Shown: positions 1-11,174, counted from the stretch's first letter. The stretch is 28,059 nucleotides of DNA from Elysia marginata (GCA_019649035.1 BMAT01005360.1:8078-36136), one strand, 5' to 3'. The notes: generated by a model from the sequence alone, not told the origin. Translations and numbers: made by a program.

Positions 1-84
1 ATCATCATCATCATCGCCGTCATCATCATCATTATCATCATCATCATCATGGTTATCATCATCAACATCATCATTTTCATCATC

Positions 85-132
<48 letters not shown>

Positions 133-178
133 GTCGTCGTCATCATCATCATAATCATCATCATCACCATCACCATCT
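1..178. repeat. (ATC)n microsatellite
   Basis: A nearly pure ATC/CAT trinucleotide tract with a few interruptions (GTC, AAC), continuing from the window edge. It lies in the KSR intron downstream of the 281-410 exon. Confidence 0.95.
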
Positions 179-280
179 CGGCCTTTTTATATTATGACAT
201 TATCACCACTTTTTACATAATGAGGCAAAAAGAACATTTTAACTGTTGGTGCTATCAACATTCAGAATTCTTTGTTCTAC

Positions 281-410
281 CTTTATGGCGACGCTGCATT
301 TGAATGTGAAGAGCGTGTGTCGATGGTTTGCGCACACCTGCCAGATAACTCTCTCTGGGGACATTCCGTGGAAAGGAAACTGTCCTGACAGTACCTCGAA
401 CATAATGGTC
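281..410 (-). CDS. KSR: KSR-like gene, C-lobe helix F-G exon (last in window)
   Basis: This 130-nt exon has acceptor TTTTCTTAG|GACC and donor ATAAAG|gtagaa. It encodes GTIMFEVLSGQFPFHGMSPE, then RVIWQVCANHRHTLFTFKC and SVAIK. GT-x-x-[FY]E-L-x-x-x-x-[WF]PF and [AV]IIWQ are KSR-specific wording (RAF has QIIFMV). The exon ends in phase 0. The remaining helices G-I and the stop codon must lie to the left of position 1. The donor gtagaa is weaker than the others in this gene, so the precise right end of the coding part is slightly uncertain. The intron downstream holds an (ATC)n tract up to the window edge. Confidence 0.88.
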
Positions 411-3400
411 CTAAGAAAATCATAAGAAAGCAAGAAGTCGAATTAAAAAACAAAGCGGATTTATTCATAGAGTGGGACTTGAAAAGCTGAAGAAAATCTA
501 AGACAAAAAATCTGACAAAAAGAATAAAAAAGGAAAAAACGAAAACTTTATATAATGATGAAAACAACATTTAAACTCAATTTTTTTCATTCAAACGTCT
601 TTGGAAAACTCGTAGCACCCTAAATCTTTTCTAAAACAAATTTCTCGGAAAATCCGAAATACTGTAATTGTGAAAAGAGAACCTTGTGAAAATGAAGCAA
701 AAGACGAGTGGCGTGATGTATTCAAGACAGTTTATGGCTCTAAAATAGCTCTCAGATAATAAGTGTATAATTTCATAAGTTGTTTTCTTCTAAATAGAAA
801 AAAAGACAGGCAAAGAATTTATTAAAAGTTGCAGCATAAATTTAGAACAGCATGGAAAGCGTTTGAGTGTTTATGTGATTCTCTCAATTTCAGCACTGAA
901 AGACTTAAATTCAGACAGATTTAAAAGGAAATTAGGAAGCGGGGGGGGGGGGCAACCCCCTCTAGTTTCTTGGAAGATTAAAAGCTATTGATGTCAATAA
1001 TAAAATAGAATAGTAGGTGATGAGATGAAGACGAGTGACGCAGGGTTAAGAGGCTGACAAAAATGACCAATCCGTCGCTTACAATGCTTGTAAGAAACAA
1101 AGTTGCTGCGCGGGAATGGAAGTGGTTGAGAAAGTTAAAATGCAACATTAACTTTAAAGAAGAATCCTGCCGAAGATACAAATGCAGTTTATGTGTAAAA
1201 GAGAAATATGAATAATATAAATAACCTTGGTTTCTCGGAGTTGTAGTGGAAAAAACGATAATACTTTCCTTCGATAGTTATGTTTCTTCCCAGAATTCAC
1301 GCACCGAATGAAACGCAGGAAATTTTCTACCTTTGGACATTATTTTAACATGGGTAAAGTCAAACTTACAATAATATTGTAAGCGGTGGTAAATCTTGTT
1401 GATACAAGAAATGGCATTTACTTAGTTACGTTTGATTAAAAGCAGAATGGGTTGCGGTGTCAAAATTTAAAGTTGATAGTATAGAAAAAAACTCAGCAAG
1501 CGTTCTTTAAAGGCTTGCCTTACTGTAAGATAGTGAAATAAGCACGAGCTAATATGTCAATTAGAGACTAACTCTTAGCATAATAACAAAGTGTAGAGAT
1601 TAAACAAATATAAAAGAAATGTCTATGGCAGTAAATAAAGCAGATAGTTGATTGGTGGATAAGTAAATAATTTAATAAGACAACGAGCGCAAGTGATACC
1701 CCGGATAAGATAAGAAAAATTTTCGGGGTATGGGATTTTAACAAGAGAAGCAGCACATTTTCTTACGGTAATCTTATAATAAACATTTTTTTAAATTGAG
1801 CACGCCCATTTGTTTGCTTGTGCCTGTGTGTTTTAATAACTGATCTAGAACTTTTAAAATTAATATGTGATTATACGTCCTTTAACAGAAACAACTTTAA
1901 ATTGAAACTTTACGAGACACAGGTAAAATTTAAGATATTTAGGTTTATATTCATCAATTTTTTTTTGGTTTTACACGTGAAGTATCTTTAAGTTTCAGCA
2001 AAACATCCCCCAAAAGACAAAATTTGTGGAGATAGGTTTCGATATTTTCACTGTTCAGGCCTGCAAAGAAAGGTAAACGAGAGCTACAGTTGCTGTGCTA
2101 CCTGTTACATTTCTTACGAATGTACATTAAAAACATGTCATATTTCCGATGTTTATAGAACTGCTTGTTCAATTTATGTCAATAACAACAGCCATGTATT
2201 CACTATGGTGTAAGCCCGCGATTGAAATTATTCGTTTTTTTAAGACAATTAGAATTTTTAATGGTGAACTGTTTTGCCAATGATGCGTAGGCCTACTTAA
2301 AAAACTACGGCCATTTACTTTGTATACAAAGTCATGCGTGCTGCTATGAATAGGGGTAAACATTTTCACTTGAAAAGACAAAAGTGTAACCACAGGTAGT
2401 CATTAACGAGAGTGCCTGGTTCAAGAACTTGTCTCCTCTTTCGTTTACCCAGCGTGACTATCACTGTAGGCCAGTATGGGGTCGATATTAAGCCAAAAAA
2501 ATAGCACGTAATTCTTCAGACCAAAAAGTTCTGCTTTATGCTTAGTATGAGCTTTGTCAAATAAAAAGAAATATTGGACGAACTAAAACCTTTGTGACGT
2601 GGTATACAGTGTGTTTACAGTGCACTCTGCCCTGTGCCTAAAACTGCAGCTTGTGAATGGCCAACAGAGAATGAGTCTGCAGGGTGGGTTGCTATATTGC
2701 TGAATGTTTTGAGGTCAGGTATCTTTTCTAGTAGGATATTTGACCTGCAAGAGCGATATATTAAACATTGGTCTATTCTTTTTAGATAATACATTACTGA
2801 AAAGTTGCCTTTTTGTTTTTACTTTCTTTCTATCTTTCTGCGTCTTTCACTCTTTTGCGCCTATTGCACCCCCTCCTCTCCTCTTTTTTAAATCTACTAA
2901 ATCAGGGTATGCTTGGGTTTAATGATCACTTCAGGAAATGGATAAGTAAGCAAAGAATTTTTTTTAACTTTTATTTTAAACGTTGACTTCTAATTAAAGT
3001 TCTTCCCCTGAATCCTTCAGCCTGCTTTCTACCAAAACAGGTTTACGCGGAAGGTTGTTATGGTAGTGGGTTTTAGGTGTAGGAGAGGAGGTAATAAAAA
3101 TTTATTTTAAAAAAATAATCACAATTTTCTTTTTGCTAACCTTCACATTTAATTTTTATGGGGATATTTTGTGATTAAAGTCTCAGTGCGCAATATAGTT
3201 GTAACCTTAGTCTTTGCCAATACAATAATTGTATTGGTTCTTTTACATCACATGTATGCCATAGTAAGGCTTGTAGATGACGGACCGGCTCAACGGCTGG
3301 GGTCCGTTTTTTGCTTTTACATAGTGACGCACCTTTGTTTTTTGCTTTCACATAGTGACGCACCGTTGTGAAAGTTTCATAAATTTTAGGGAGAAATCTT

Positions 3401-3529
3401 TTTCAAAGTCCTTGGTGAAGAAAATGTACTTGACCCGTACGGTCTTTTTGTATAGCATACACTTCGTGTGAGAGAACCTTTAGTCGTTGCTTTAATTCTC
3501 TAACTTTGTTAAGTAAAAGGTAAACATAC
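411..3529. other. KSR intron, AT-rich, no gene seen
   Basis: The 3.1-kb intron between exons 3530-3664 and 281-410. It contains a short poly-G/poly-C spot at about 941-960 and a 31-bp unit repeated twice (TTTTTTGCTTT...CATAGTGACGCACC, 3307-3368). No further exon, RNA gene or recognised transposon was found. Confidence 0.6.
3307..3368. repeat. 31-bp tandem duplication
   Basis: Two units of 31 bp containing ACATAGTGACGCACC, differing at a few bases. Confidence 0.8.
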
Positions 3530-3664
3530 CCGAAAGCATACACGTCGGACTCGGACGAGAAGGAGCAGAAAGGCACTAGCCTAGGGGGGACAACTCTTAT
3601 GGTGCACATTATCTCCGGTGCAATGTAGGTTAAGTGGCCCCTTGGGATGCTGCCGTAGTCCGAC
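3530..3664 (-). CDS. KSR: KSR-like gene, activation segment and APE exon
   Basis: This 135-nt exon has acceptor TTTTTTTGCAG|GTCGG and donor TTTCGG|gtatgt. It encodes RSDYGSIPRGHLTYIAPEIM, then CTIRVVPPRLVPFC and SFSSESDVYAFG. IAPEIM is the conserved APE motif, and the Pro-rich stretch plus F-S-x-x-SDVYAFG matches the KSR arrangement (PEI...LPFS..SDVYAFGT). The Gly codon is split GG|G with the next exon. Nothing visible is broken. Confidence 0.93.
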
Positions 3665-3840
3665 CTGCAAAAAAAGACAAAAAAAAAAACAACAACAAAA
3701 AAAAAGAACAATCGCTTACTCTAATTTCGAGTGGGTTGATTGCATATTACATAGCATAGCGTTTGCCCTTCAAGATGGCGGACGTCTCAGTAAGCGTTGA
3801 GCAGAACTCTTTTGTTCAATGAGCCGATAATTCTTTTTTT

Positions 3841-4122
3841 AGCGTCCTAGTCAACTTCGAGGTTATCCCAGAGACGGCGCTGGGGACAACTGAAAGCGTT
3901 CTGCCACACTGTGCAGTGATGTAAGGAGCGCTTGCTTACACCACACCCACTCACATTATCCTCACACCGGTCCGACCAGACTTAACACTAAATCATTATG
4001 TCAGACACTAGGCGGATCGGCTGCTAATGCCAATTTTTAAGTCTTTGGTTTGACAGCCGGGGATCGAACCACGCACCTCCCGATCTCTGAGTGAGTGTCA
4101 TACCACAAGGCCACAGAGCCGG
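3841..4122 (-). mobile_element. tRNA-derived SINE copy
   Basis: Reverse complement of the same family as 22666-22971: the tRNA-like head (CCGGCTCTGTGGCC, then the B-box GGTTCGATCCC) is at the right end, and the body runs left to GTTGACTAGGACGCT. It lies in the KSR intron between exons 4957-5014 and 3530-3664, in the KSR sense orientation. No clear target duplication was seen. Confidence 0.88.
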
Positions 4123-4956
4123 TAATGGATCAATAAACTATAGTCACGTTGATACATTGCACACAGAGTTCTTCTCCAAACTTTCGAGTGCTCCCGCCAT
4201 CTTGACAGGCAAAAGCTTTTTTTTTATATAAAATACGTAATCAAATCATATTTAGTAACTTAAATGTTCACCTTACAAATTCGAAATTTCTGATACCCGT
4301 GACAATAGAATGTGTGTATTATTGTGATTGTAAAAAACAAGATAATTTATATATGATAGTTTAAAAAAAGAGAAATTACCGGTAGTCGAGGAGGTTTAAA
4401 ACCACATGTAAGTACATGAAACACAGGGTAAAAAGCAAAAATTATAATTTTGTATGTTTTTGGGAAACAAGATAATAACTGTCTATGAGGATGAGATTGA
4501 AAATGTGATTGAGAGAGTTAAAGACTGTCGAGAAATAAAAACATGTATACATTTTGTGGTTTTCACTTGCCAATAAACACGATTCTAATTCTAACGGTGT
4601 GTATGGTGTATGTGTGTGGGGGGAGGGTGGTGGTGGATGTGTTGGACCAAAAAAAGAAACAGAGGAGAAAGGTTTATTTTTCAAGAAAAATGGAGTTTTC
4701 CACAAAGAACTACATTTTTTCAAATCCAAAATTTTGGCACCAAACTTATTAGTATAAGTGACAGGACAAAGGCACAAAAGAAAAAGGAGGTATATGGGCT
4801 ATGCGTTTTCCAAGGGTTTTTTGTTTGTCCATCTGCTGTTATTGTTGTGTTGTTTTTAAAACTATAAAATATTAAAAACAACATAAGGGGGATTCTTTCA
4901 GCGTCATGATCATTTGATTTTCATGTCATCAAAATTCTTATAAATAATGTTCTTAC
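4123..4956. other. KSR intron portion, nothing recognised
   Basis: AT-rich sequence with a G/T-rich patch (about 4596-4640). No coding or repeat family was recognised. Confidence 0.5.
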
Positions 4957-5014
4957 CTGTCTTTAGCTGCGTCTGGGAAGCCATAATCCATGGCACTAAC
5001 TTTCACTTTGTGGC
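4957..5014 (-). CDS. KSR: KSR-like gene, small DFG-region exon
   Basis: This 58-nt exon has acceptor TTTTGCAG|GCCAC and donor GACAG|gtaaga. It encodes GHKVKVSAMDYGFPDAAKD, with an Arg codon split into the next exon. It corresponds to NGKVVITDFGLF of KSR, and the DFG motif reads DYG, so the magnesium-binding Asp survives. The exon is too short to be recognised alone. Its identity follows from the position between the catalytic-loop and APE exons, the matched phases on both sides, and the conserved K-V-x-V...D-[FY]-G pattern. Confidence 0.88.
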
Positions 5015-6052
5015 CTGCAAAATATTGATTAAGAGTACAATAAACATAGAAGTAGAGAGGGGGGTATGTTAGTTATTCACCAGACTTCTAATTGGCGTTG
5101 AATTAGCCAAAAGACATAAAAAATAGTAAGTGACACCATCTTATTTATGAGTGTACCATTACTATCGGTATGGTTTATCGTGAATTGAAAATAAAACAAC
5201 TAAGGGGCACACACAAAAAAAAAAGAAATTAAAACGCCAGTTGTGCTCAGAAGGAAGCGTTTAAATAATAGAGGAGTTCAAGCAGAAACAAAGATGCTTT
5301 TACAGCGGTTGAGCTCTCGTCTTATAGCAGCTATGAGAAAAATGAAGAGGAGTAATAGCCTTATGTTTTGCATACATTTTTACAAACTTAAAGTATATTA
5401 GCCTGTTTTTTTTTCGCTTATCAAACATGCAGAGAGATGCATGATCTCTGTTCTAAATTAAAACGAAACGACGTTGGACATTCTCGGTGAATGCCGAGTG
5501 GTCAACGTTTGAAGACATTCAAAGTTGAAAAAGCTTTATAATTAAAAATTAATATTGTTCATCCTTGGTCGGGGACCAGGACGGCAAGAGGAACCACGAG
5601 CCAATCAGTGCTCAATGTATTGGTCAACAGCACGCTGTGCGAAGCGGACGTATTTTTAAGAGCATGGCATTGACTTTCCAATTGGATTATTCTTTGAGTA
5701 CTTGTTTGAGCTTTTCCTAAATAACAGTTTCTTATCTTATTTTCTTCATCAACTTCTTCTTAGTTTATTTTCTTCACCAACTTCTTATTTTATTTTCTTC
5801 ACCAACTTCTTTTCATGGTGTTGGATATACCTTTGGATATTTTTTAAATAGTGTCAACTCTTCTCCATTGGAAACAAACTGGGACAGGAAGGTATTCTTC
5901 TTGAGGAGTTCTAGCTGTTGGCAGCAAGAGGTGCCAGGGACCTTTGCTATATGAAGTAGACTTAACAAAAATAATTGTCGTAAGGAAATGTGAGTTAAAT
6001 ATGTTTTGTTATTGAAAAAAAAAAGACTTAATACATTGTACACCCTGAAAAG
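5015..6052. other. KSR intron portion with a short tandem repeat
   Basis: Mostly featureless AT-rich sequence. A 26-27-bp unit (TTATTTTCTTCA[CT]CAACTTCTT) is repeated three times at about 5737-5815. Confidence 0.6.
5737..5815. repeat. Three-copy 26-27-bp minisatellite
   Basis: TTATTTTCTTCACCAACTTC recurs three times with small length changes. Confidence 0.8.
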
Positions 6053-6143
6053 GTATTTCACTTACCTAAGAAGACGTCGTTAAACATACTAAATTGTTAT
6101 AAAGAATTATCCTAAAAGTTATTTCTCTTACCTAAGAAGACGT
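6053..6143 (-). repeat. Short duplication containing a KSR splice donor
   Basis: TATTTC-A/T-CTTACCTAAGAAGACGT occurs at 6054-6077 and 6120-6143. The right copy is the true end of the KSR exon with its donor; the left copy, 66 bp into the intron, carries the same exon end and donor. Reading through to it meets an in-frame TAG soon after the true donor. Confidence 0.75.
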
Positions 6144-6295
6144 TTTTGGTATTGAGCTTTCTGAGCACGATTCCTTTTGCGTGGAGGTAGCCCATCCCCT
6201 GAGCTATCTGTCTGAGGACGCCGATTTTTGTGTGCATCGTCATTTTATCTCGCTGGATGTGGATGTGCTCGTACAGAGATTTACCTTGGGGATTG
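6132..6295 (-). CDS. KSR: KSR-like gene, exon with hinge, helix E and catalytic loop
   Basis: This 164-nt exon has acceptor CCCCAG|CAATCC and donor TTCTTAG|gtaaga. It encodes CNPQGKSLYEHIHIQRDKM, then TMHTKIGVLRQIAQGMGYL and HAKGIVLRKLNTKNVFL. LYEHIH and QIAQGMGYLHAKGI are characteristic of the RAF/KSR group. The catalytic loop that reads HKDLKSKN in KSR1/2 is LRKLNTKN here: His to Leu and the catalytic Asp to Lys, while the metal-binding Asn is kept. The exon is open throughout and flanked by good splice sites, so the changes look inherited rather than errors. The last exon bases and the donor are repeated about 66 bp downstream (6055-6077). Confidence 0.93.
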
Positions 6296-6343
6296 CTGGG
6301 GATGGATTAACAGAGCAATGTTATTGATTGATTGACTTACTGG

Positions 6344-6601
6344 TTTGTTTGAGACGGCGCTAGGGACAACTGAAAGCGTGCTGCCACACTGTGATGTAAG
6401 GAGCGCTTGCGTACACGACACCCAGTCACATTATCCTGATACCGGGCCGACCAGACTTAACACTAAACCCATAATACCAGACACGAGGTGGATCAGCTGC
6501 TAATACCAATTTTAAAGTCCTTGGTTTGACTCGGCCAAGGACCGAACCAAGCACCTCCCGATCTCTGAGCGAGTGTCTCATCGCAAGGCCACAGAGCCGG
6601 T
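6344..6601 (-). mobile_element. tRNA-derived SINE copy with 12-bp target duplication
   Basis: Same family, in KSR sense orientation, just upstream of the KSR catalytic-loop exon on the minus strand. It is flanked by TTGACTTACTGG at 6332-6343 and 6602-6613. The short CAAACAAA-type tail is present, but the roughly 25 bp before it (the AACCTCGAAGTTGACTGGG segment of other copies) is missing, so this copy has an internal deletion near its 3' end. Confidence 0.88.
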
Positions 6602-6613
6602 TTGACTTACTGG

Positions 6614-7206
6614 ATTAATTGAATAAATGAATGTATTGAAGGCAGCTTTAGTTGATTCGTTAATGGCTAAACTAGCCTAAAAGATATTGAAAACCAAGAA
6701 GGTGAATTAGAGAGCAGAACAAGGGCGTCGGCTGACCAGTTTGATTGGGGACTCAGAACACACCATATTTATTTCTTGATGTTGTTCAGAGTGTAGCAAG
6801 TAATGAATAAATCAAGATCTGAAGCGAGAAACAGTCGGCCAATGGAATTTTTAGTATTTTTGTAAAAAAAAAAAAAACAACAACAACAAAAAACCACTCA
6901 ACACCATCAAATCCAAAGAGATAAACAGTTTGAAAATGAAATTCAAAACGAGAAAAAAAAAGGTTTTTTATCAGCTTTAAACACGCATTGTTCTTCATTT
7001 AATAAAATGCAGCTAGATTGATTCACTGACATGCCAAGCTCACAAGGTCGGAATAAAGTTGACTTCCAGCAGCAACAACAGGATGTATGTCACTATGTGT
7101 CTGCACTGTCATGATTTTCCGCATGCATGGAAATTGGAAATCCAAACACAGGGTTTTCTCCCACCCATCTATTAACCAAATTCCTTGCCTTCATTGTCTC
7201 TCGCTC
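6614..7206. other. KSR intron portion, nothing recognised
   Basis: AT-rich sequence with a poly-A/CAA spot at about 6864-6893. No coding signal. Confidence 0.5.
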
Positions 7207-7310
7207 TCCCTTCTTCTTCTGCTTCTTCTTCTTCTTCTTCTTCTTCTTCTTCTTCTTCTTCTTCTTCTTCTTCTTCTTCTTCTTCTTCTTCTCTCTCTCT
7301 CTCTCTCTTT
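7207..7310. repeat. (CTT)n then (CT)n microsatellite
   Basis: About 80 bp of TTC repeats passing into CT repeats. Apparent open frames here are only repeat translations. Confidence 0.95.
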
Positions 7311-7727
7311 TCTTGCCTAAGGACCCTTTTCTTGTTACATCCACACACACAATCTCTTTCCTTTGGCTTCAACTTTGCCGCCAGCTGCATTCAGTTGACT
7401 TAACGCGAAAAGAGCGCTTAGACAGTTGCTTCCAGCAAAAGCAAATCAAATAAAGGAACAAACGCTGTTGCTGCATAGTTAACAAATAATGTTACACTCT
7501 TATGATGCACCTTCATTACGGTTACCGTGTGAAGACGAAGAGCGTCAAGTTCATTCGATGCAGGTATAAAGCCCTTGTGAAGCCCGTATATACGTATACC
7601 GTACAGAAGACTTCACACTGTCTCTAGACCGATGATTTGTTTTTACTTTAAATGGTGTGTCCTCAAGTGAAAGGGTTTAGCTGATATAAAGGGACATATT
7701 TTTTTCAAAAGTCTACAGCACAGAGAC

Positions 7728-7946
7728 TAGAGACCTTTAGCACACGCACCGTGTCTCACTACGCGTACGTGAAAATCGGGAAAGCAGATTGAGAAACTAT
7801 AAAAATAATGAAACCAGTTTCTAAAAATAGACCCACAGACGTTCTATTTTTAGAAACTGGTTTCATTATTTTTATAGTTTCTCAATCTGCTTTCCCGATT
7901 TTCACGTACGCGTATTGAGACACGGTGCGTATGCTAAAGGTCTCTA
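7728..7946. mobile_element. Palindromic MITE copy 1 (Tc1/mariner-like ends)
   Basis: Two arms of about 104 bp (7728-7831 and 7843-7946) are inverted copies with only two mismatches, separated by an 11-bp loop (CCCACAGACGT). The ends read TAGAGACCTTTAGC...GCTAAAGGTCTCTA, so a TA target duplication is likely, as for Tc1/mariner. There is no coding content. It lies in the large KSR intron, about 2.9 kb upstream of the lectin TATA box. Confidence 0.9.
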
Positions 7947-8202
7947 ATATATCATTAGTTTTCTGAGACTAATCGGCCTCCGTAACGTGAGCGGTTCAAG
8001 TTATCAAATGTAATAAAATAAACTAACCACTGAAAAACGCTGGAAATTTGTATTATCCAAACGATATTACGTGATTATGACAGTTTATGTATATGCAAAA
8101 TCGCTATGCTTTTCTTGAGGTATTTATTTGTTAGTTACCTCATAATGAACAAACGTACAACGATCACGTACAACCTTTTTGCCTTTTTTATACCCAGTAT
8201 AT

Positions 8203-8360
8203 TCTTCTCTTTCTCTCTCTCTTGCTCTCTCTCTCTCTATCTGTCATCCTCTCTCTCACTCCTTTTTCTCTCGATTCATCTACCTCACACTTACTCTCTC
8301 ACTATCCATCTACCTTTTTTTTCTCTCATTCTTTATCTCACTTTCACTCTATCTATCAAT
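8203..8360. repeat. CT-rich low-complexity tract
   Basis: Degenerate TCTC/TCTA runs on the plus strand, ending in CTAT repeats up to about 8385. Confidence 0.85.
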
Positions 8361-9289
8361 CTATCTACCTATTTATTTATCTTTGCTTGTTTTTCTAGTC
8401 TTTTTCTTAATTTTAAGCCTGCACTCTTTCACTTCAGACCAGTTTAAGGTCATCTTATAATTACCTTTCCTCGATGTACATAATTTATGAGCCTATCGAC
8501 ATCTTTTTTTACCATTTACGTGGCGAGGTGTTAATTTTCTCTTTTGTGACAAGATTTTTGCAAGTTTACTAAAATTCGCCTTTCTTCCTTTTTCTCTTCC
8601 TTTCATCTTTCTTCTTCTTCTTCTTCTTCCTCTTCTTCGAATTTTCCTTGTGTATATTTAAAGACATCTTTATATCCAAATTGTTTTTTATGTACAGATA
8701 TTAGTAGTTTTTTTTTAAGTTATCACTTCAAATGCGTTGAAGTTCAAACGTACTTTGCACCCAAACTTTGCAACTGGGATTGTATTGTGGGCCAAAGGTC
8801 TGTTATACTCAACAACATTTCAATTTCATTTCGTTTTTTCTTCTTTTTTTCTTTTTCTTCTTCTTTTACCCCTTCTCTGTTCTTCTGTCTCTCCTTCTTT
8901 TCACCTGTTCTCTATGTTTTATTATAGTGTCATCTCTTTAATTCGAAAATTAAGAGCTGCCCACACAAGGCAGTCTAACAATGATAGTGCTGATCATAAT
9001 AGTTTCGTTTTAATTCATTTAAAAAATTATTAACAATCTAATTGAAGTAACACTTTTAAAACAAACGTTTCTTACAGGTGTTCCATACCAATATTTCTTG
9101 CTTACATCTTTAGAAGCGCGCACATTGGTTTTTAAACTAATATAGCTAATTCAAAAGATTTTGAACAATATTATGAATAGGTTCAATACTTCTTATAAAT
9201 TTTGATGGCAACTAACGGTTAACATTCTTTCATCAAACAGTGAAAAATAAAAACCATCTTTACACGTTGGTTAAAGGGCGCCACCTCAT

Positions 9290-9330
9290 TTCTATCTATC
9301 TAACTATCTATCTACCTATCTATCTATCAC
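9290..9330. repeat. (CTAT)n microsatellite
   Basis: About ten CTAT units with a few changes. Confidence 0.85.
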
Positions 9331-9832
9331 ATCTTCCTTCCCTCTTTTTTGTTCTCTCTCTTGGGTGCGTTAAAAGCTGTAACCTTGTGTGTGACAAACT
9401 GCATTACATTGAAGGCAACAAAATTATTCTCGCTAACCATGAAAAGATAGTGATAGTAAATAATAGAAGTAAAAACCTGTTACTGTGCATGGAGAGTTTC
9501 CTTAGAAAAAAACTTTTTATGATTACCAAAATAGTCAAATATTCATTTCCGTGACGATAAAGATAACATTGCAAGAGATCACATTGTTCGTGAAGTTGAT
9601 AGATAGTACAGAGCTGACCTAAAAAGTGAGAAAGCTTTTAGTTTTGAAAAATATGAATGTTCATAAAACGTTTCACTGTTGATGGACTGTGCATCAGGAT
9701 CCACGATAATATAGCCCACATTCTGAACTCACTAAGGAATAGCTCTTTGCCGGGACGGCGGGACATTGAAAACTCTGGCAAGATCGTTTGTTTTCTATAA
9801 CTGGGTACCATTAAACATGTACCCATTAAACA

Positions 9833-9898
9833 TTTCCACTTAAAGCCTACTTCTCTCCACTGCTAATTTCATACCTTTATAATATTTCAATCATTTTT
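9833..9898 (+). repeat. Interspersed repeat, family 2, copy 1
   Basis: The segment TTCCACTTAAAGCCTAC through CTGCTAATTTCATACC to TAATATTTCAAT recurs at 14085-14150 in the same direction and, more diverged, at about 21275-21330 in the opposite direction. It is likely the body of a second SINE-like family. Confidence 0.6.
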
Positions 9899-9948
9899 AC
9901 CCATTAAACACTAGGGTTAAGTGAATAAATATCGCCCTAAAAAATCCA

Positions 9949-10003
9949 GGTCGAACTCACAACTAACTGGTCATAAACCAGATATCTATCATTAGATTAT
10001 TAT
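9949..10003 (-). repeat. Possible decayed tRNA-like fragment
   Basis: On the minus strand the segment has a CTGG-TTTATGA-CCAG anticodon-arm-like hairpin followed by a B-box-like GAGTTCGACCT at tRNA spacing. The A-box side is poor and no acceptor stem pairs, so it is not a working tRNA gene. It may be the head of another SINE family. Confidence 0.35.
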
Positions 10004-10309
10004 CTTCCCCAAGGAAAGTAAAAATTTAGTTACTAGAGAGGGTGTCTCTGGTATAAAAAAGGAGCTAGAGGTTTTAAACACGATCACAACGTGGAACTTT
10101 TGATTGTAATGACAACTTTAAAATGGGTGGTAGGAACATCCATAATAGATCATTAAATGTGTTCAAAAGAACTGAACTTAAATAATGTATTGACTTCTGC
10201 ATTATATGTGTCCGACCACGTCGATGTAAAATTTCTTCCCCTAAAAATTCTGAAAAACCAGAAGGTACAGTACATCCGTGAACAGAAAAAAAAAATGCTC
10301 TTTGCGTTG

Positions 10310-10601
10310 GTTGGTTGTTTGAACTTTTAACGTCCCAGATAACTTCGAGGTTATATCAGAGACGGCGCTTGGGGCAATTAAAAGCGTGCTGCCACACTGT
10401 GATGTAAGGAGCGCTTGTATACAACACACCCAGTCACATTATCCTGACACCGGGCCGACCAGATTTAACACTAAACCCATTATACCAAACACTAGGTGGA
10501 TCAGTTGCTAAACCAAGTTTGAAGTCCTTGGTTTGACTCGGTCATGGATCGAACCACGTACCTCCTGATCTCTGAGCGAGTGTCTTACCGCTAGGCCACG
10601 G
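10310..10601 (-). mobile_element. tRNA-derived SINE copy upstream of the lectin promoter
   Basis: Same family in reverse orientation: the left end GTTGGTTGTTTGAACTTTTA is the tail, followed by CGTCCCAGATAACTTCGAGG, and the tRNA-like head ends with GGCCTAGCGGTAAGACACTC in reverse at the right. The head lacks the outermost GGCTCTG bases. It lies about 240 bp upstream of the lectin TATA box. A short CAGAAAA repeat at both ends may be a target duplication, but this is weak. Confidence 0.85.
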
Positions 10602-10845
10602 CAGAAAATCAGTATCTTCGACAGCACATTTTTTTTATAATTACAAGGCTCATGAGGAACAGTGAACAATTAAGAAATACGCTCTATGGCGTAAAATGTT
10701 ATTGACTAAAAGTAACTGATTTATGAACGATACATGTGTTAAATTTCTACCCCCACAGCTAACGCGTTTGTCAGTTGAGCTTGCGTTACACAATTTATCC
10801 TGATGCACTCGAGATCGACAACTTAATTAATTGATCACAAGGGAG

Positions 10846-10853
10846 TATATAAG
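10846..10853 (+). promoter_or_regulatory. TATA box of the nested lectin gene
   Basis: TATATAAG lies 121 bp upstream of the signal-peptide ATG. Transcription would be expected to start about 30 bp downstream, near 10873-10885, giving a 5' UTR of roughly 90-100 nt. A SINE copy ends about 240 bp upstream. Tissue-specific secreted proteins commonly have TATA promoters. No other core element was confidently seen. Confidence 0.6.
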
Positions 10854-10974
10854 TTCCCGATTTTTAAAAAGTCTAGATTTTCTTTGGGGGTTCCTGTTAC
10901 AGAACTGATACAGCCGAGATTTGATTTTGTCTTCGTTGCGAACGTGAAAACAAGAGACGACAGATATTTCAAGC

Positions 10975-11026
10975 ATGGAGGGATTAAAACTTGTTTTTGT
11001 TGCGTGCATTATAGGCTTGATCCAAG
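10975..11026 (+). CDS. Secreted H-type-lectin-like protein, exon 1 (signal peptide)
   Basis: The ATG at 10975 in context AAGCATGG opens a 52-nt coding exon for MEGLKLVFVACIIGLIQ, a typical secretory signal peptide: a charged start, a hydrophobic core and a small residue (Ala) after the splice junction. The exon ends ATCCAAG|gtgata in phase 1, which exactly suits the exon at 14790 (phase 1, CC completing GCC for Ala). The start is backed by the TATA box 121 bp upstream. Reading on without splicing gives a low-complexity Phe/Leu/Ser tail ending at 11158, which is unlikely to be real. Confidence 0.75.
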
Positions 11027-11174
11027 GTGATATCACTTCGGTTGTTGATGGTGTTTCAGTATTTAGTGGTGTAGACATTTTTTCGTGCTTTTCTCTCTTC
11101 TTTTTTATCTTCCACCTTTCTTTTTCTTTTTTTCTTCTTCTTGATATAATAACATTATAGATATTATATTAGTA

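Larger units (their letters stand above)
7947..9832. other. KSR intron portion with pyrimidine-rich and tetranucleotide tracts
   Basis: Holds a CT-rich stretch at 8203-8360, a CTT/CTTC stretch at about 8578-8640 and a CTAT tract at 9290-9330. No gene or known repeat family was recognised in the rest. Confidence 0.55.

Noticed and set aside
49..303. Poly-Ile open frame on the plus strand
   Set aside because: A translation of the (ATC)n tract that also overlaps a real minus-strand KSR exon.
7093..7453. Long open frames encoding poly-Lys, poly-Glu, poly-Phe, poly-Leu or poly-Ser on both strands
   Set aside because: They are only translations of the (CTT)n/(CT)n microsatellite, open in several frames at once.
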